This document shows positions 58,586 to 60,774 of a DNA stretch of 60,774 bases, one piece after another. The stretch is from NCBI GenBank assembly GCA_017620525.1, contig JAGAUY010000085.1:1-60774 (forward strand). Direction: 5' to 3'. A program made the translations under genes and the position numbers. The stretch comes from Oscillospiraceae bacterium. GTDB lineage: Bacteria; Bacillota; Clostridia; Oscillospirales; Oscillospiraceae. Position 1 is the first letter of the stretch; each line of letters starts with the position of its first letter. Under the pieces are notes generated by a model. That model was not told where the DNA came from. It worked only from the letters and a program-made list of their open reading frames with translations, and searched no databases.

Positions 58586-60774
58586 ATGGAACGGTTAGAT
58601 TTTGCATCGGTGATGGCGGTGCTACGGCGGAACATACCGGTTGAAGACTTTGGCAATCAGACGGATTTTTTGTATTCACTGTTTATTGATGTAAATTTGA
58701 ACCCTTTTTTTGCAGTAGAGTTTGATCAGGGACAGGTCTGCCGTTGGATCAATGGATTGGCAAGGTTAAGTCCTAATATTATCAACTTCTACAAGGAAAA
58801 GGAAAACCAACGGAAGCTGGTTCGTAGAATAGAGGAAAAGGTGCTGCCGCTTATGCCGGACAGCGCCATGGCGGCTCAGGAACTGTATGACCTTTTGCTG
58901 CAGGCACCCAATGTATCTCCCCAAAAGAAAATGGAACTGACGGACGGATACACCTTTGAAGATGACAACGATGAAGCGATTTTCATAATGGAAATCCTCT
59001 GTCTTGCGATGCAGCTTCGGTTTGAAAAGCGGGATGTGCGGAAGAAGCAGCTTCTGACACCGGGCAATCTGTCCCCGGCTGTTGTGGACTATATCTTCGA
59101 CACCGATATTCCCAGACCCTGCCGGTGGTTCCTTGGGCGGGAAACGGAGTTGGAGCAACTCCATGCCCTGCTGGTGGATCATAGCAAGGTATTTCTGCAA
59201 GGCATTCCCGGTATCGGTAAAAGCGAGCTTGCCAAGGCTTACGCAAAGCAGTACGGCAAGGAATACACCAATGTCATCTATGTAAATTACCTCGGCGATC
59301 TGAGGCGGACTGTGATCGACCTGGACTTTGCAGACGATATGCCCGACGAGAGTGACGATACCCGGTTCAAGCGGCATAACCGGTTTCTCCGCAGTCTGCG
59401 AGAAGATACCCTGCTGATCGTGGACAATTTCAATGTCACCGCATTCCAGGATCAATTCCTGGATGTGATGCTGAAGTACCGTTGCAGAATTCTATTCACC
59501 ACCCGCAGCCGATATGAAAACCACATTTCGCTGGAGGTGGGCGAACTGAACCCGGACACCCTGTTGGAGTTGGTGGGTAAGTTCTTCCCGGAAGCAGAGA
59601 GAAAGCAGGATGAGATCAAAGCGATTATTGACTTGCTTCATGGACATACCTTTGCCGTGGAACTGGCAGCAAGGCTGCTGGCAAACGGCTTGCTGAAACC
59701 TAAGGCACTGCTGACCAAGCTCCAAAAGGAAAAAGCCGCCCTGGATGCGGACGATAAGATCGGCACTACCAAGGACGGCAGAAACAAGAAAGCTACCTAC
59801 TATGACCATATCCACAGCCTGTTTTCCTTGTATAAGCTCACAGGCAGCGAACAGGAGATTATGCGGTGCATGACCCTCATTCCTGCCAATGGCATTTCTT
59901 CCAGACGGTTTGCGGCATGGATGGATCAGCAGAATATGAACATTATCAATGACTTGATGGAGATGGGATTCATTCACCCCAAGAACAACCGGGAGATTCT
60001 GCTGCATCCCATGATCCGGGAGGTAGCGGCGGAGGAACTGAAGCCCTCTGTCCGTAGCTGCTCAGTGCTATTGGACAGCTTGCAGGAGATCAGCTTGATG
60101 CACGGTTTGGAATTTATGAATAATAAGCAGGTCTTCCATACCGTTGAAAGCATCATCACAACGATCCGCAAGGACGATATTACAAAGTATCTGCTGTTCC
60201 TGGAAAATGTGTTCCAGTATATGGACAAGTACCGCTATGAAACCGGTATGCAGGCGATCATCGATGAAATGACAGCCATCCTGGCCGATGATTCCGTTGG
60301 CACATCTGCTGACCGTGCCTGCCTGCTGGATGCCCGTGCGGTATTGGAAAAGAACACCAAAAAACAAATCGAATTGGTGGAGGAAGCAATCCGGGTGCTG
60401 GGGGACGTGCATCCCGGCAATGCCCATCTTGCGGCAAACCTACACGCAAATCTGGGTGCGCTGTATTACAAAGCCGGTCGAATGGATCTTGCCAAGCTGT
60501 ACATGGAACAGGGTGTGCAGCTACTGGAAGAATACAACTTGACCGGCTACCATGACAGTGTGACGCAGATCTGTAATTACGCAGCATTGATTACCGACTT
60601 GGGCGAACCCCAGCGGGCCTACTCTGCGCTGCTGAAGCTGGCAAGGACAGTGAAAGAACTCAATTCCGATCAGTGTCTGGATTATGGCTTGATTCTCTCA
60701 ATAAATGTTAAATCTCCACTCTCATGTTCTGTTGATAAAACTACGATTGGCTTAGGAGAATCATTTAAATTTAC
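58586..60774 (+). CDS. STAND/NB-ARC ATPase with TPR-like C-terminus, open at the window end
   Basis: At least 729 codons are open from the ATG at 58586 (GGGAGTG upstream) to the window end. The N-terminal ~195 residues are helical and unclassified. The NB-ARC core has GREXELEXL-like GRETELEQLHALL, Walker A GIPGIGKS (206-213), Walker B LLIVDNF (276-282) and FTTRSR (about 302-307). A winged-helix region and TPR-like helices follow (HLAANLHANLGALYYKAGRMDLAKLYM, TDLGEPQRAYSALLKLARTV). STAND proteins oligomerise after ligand sensing and include antiphage and regulatory switches. From about base 60690 (after LDYGLI) the product changes to LSINVKSPLSCSVDKTTIGL, which resembles the start of a secreted Ig-like domain. 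Confidence 0.8.
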   Translation, partial: MERLDFASVMAVLRRNIPVEDFGNQTDFLYSLFIDVNLNPFFAVEFDQGQVCRWINGLARLSPNIINFYKEKENQRKLVRRIEEKVLPLMPDSAMAAQELYDLLLQAPNVSPQKKMELTDGYTFEDDNDEAIFIMEILCLAMQLRFEKRDVRKKQLLTPGNLSPAVVDYIFDTDIPRPCRWFLGRETELEQLHALLVDHSKVFLQGIPGIGKSELAKAYAKQYGKEYTNVIYVNYLGDLRRTVIDLDFADDMPDESDDTRFKRHNRFLRSLREDTLLIVDNFNVTAFQDQFLDVMLKYRCRILFTTRSRYENHISLEVGELNPDTLLELVGKFFPEAERKQDEIKAIIDLLHGHTFAVELAARLLANGLLKPKALLTKLQKEKAALDADDKIGTTKDGRNKKATYYDHIHSLFSLYKLTGSEQEIMRCMTLIPANGISSRRFAAWMDQQNMNIINDLMEMGFIHPKNNREILLHPMIREVAAEELKPSVRSCSVLLDSLQEISLMHGLEFMNNKQVFHTVESIITTIRKDDITKYLLFLENVFQYMDKYRYETGMQAIIDEMTAILADDSVGTSADRACLLDARAVLEKNTKKQIELVEEAIRVLGDVHPGNAHLAANLHANLGALYYKAGRMDLAKLYMEQGVQLLEEYNLTGYHDSVTQICNYAALITDLGEPQRAYSALLKLARTVKELNSDQCLDYGLILSINVKSPLSCSVDKTTIGLGESFKF
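60690..60774 (+). other. Abrupt change in coding character at the window end
   Basis: The last ~85 bases are more AT-rich, lose the TPR pattern and encode a beta-rich, Ser/Thr-rich stretch (CSVDKTTIGLGESFKFT) typical of extracellular Ig-like repeats, in the same frame. It may be a recombination junction, a rearranged gene end or an assembly artefact. Confidence 0.5.

Overview
The window looks like one whole contig from a Gram-positive, gut-type member of the Clostridia (probably Oscillospiraceae/Ruminococcaceae). It is about 55% G+C and has strong AGGAGG ribosome binding sites and TTGACA/TATAAT promoters. It carries LytR-CpsA-Psr proteins, bacterial tyrosine kinases, a mother-cell sigma factor of the SigK type, and no outer-membrane genes. 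It begins inside an ABC-transporter gene and ends inside an open frame. No rRNA, tRNA or CRISPR array was found.

Layout. (1) 1-4.7 kb: glycan use, with the end of a MalK-type ATPase, then malQ and glgP behind a promoter with a LacI-family operator. (2) 4.8-17 kb, mostly minus strand: housekeeping. It holds a membrane-linked XRE regulator, an LCP protein, a PhoB/PhoR-like pair beside a Na/Pi symporter with tandem Pho-box repeats, a lipoprotein, a small membrane protein, a long AlaX editing protein and FtsH. (3) 17.1-22.0 kb: the first part of an exopolysaccharide locus (nucleotide-sugar dehydratase, LCP ligase, priming sugar transferase, GT4).

(4) 22.2-35.1 kb: a surface-protein and peptide-modification island. 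A diacylglyceryl-transferase-like membrane protein precedes a 1,662-residue secreted vWA protein. Fifteen bases later comes an 89-residue, four-cysteine peptide. After an attenuator-like hairpin follow a membrane-anchored protein, an HPr-kinase-like P-loop protein, a radical SAM/SPASM enzyme and a PqqD-like protein. An NTP_transf_5-type nucleotidyltransferase lies on the opposite strand, and an ABC exporter plus a SipW-type S26 protein lead into the next part. I consider this the best candidate for an undescribed system: a ribosomally made, post-translationally modified peptide encoded with a giant adhesin inside a polysaccharide locus.

(5) 35.1-57.1 kb: the rest of the exopolysaccharide locus. 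It contains a CpsB-type phosphatase, an Ig-like protein, two Wzz/BY-kinase fusions with Tyr-Gly tails, an EpsG-like polymerase, ten glycosyltransferases, Wzx, two pyruvyl transferases, an F420-hydrogenase-beta-like protein and VanZ. One AT-rich glycosyltransferase (39.8-40.9 kb) sits between structured non-coding regions with its own promoter and looks inserted. Two promoters 21 kb apart (20.17 and 41.10 kb) share an unusually long identical pattern.

(6) 57.2 kb to the end: a pro-SigK-like gene is cut off at almost the codon where the skin element interrupts sigK in Bacillus subtilis. It is followed by mobile-element-type genes (HTH protein, small conserved protein, LexA-like box, STAND/NB-ARC ATPase with TPR). 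The last ~85 bases change composition and coding character in frame, so they may be a recombination or assembly junction.
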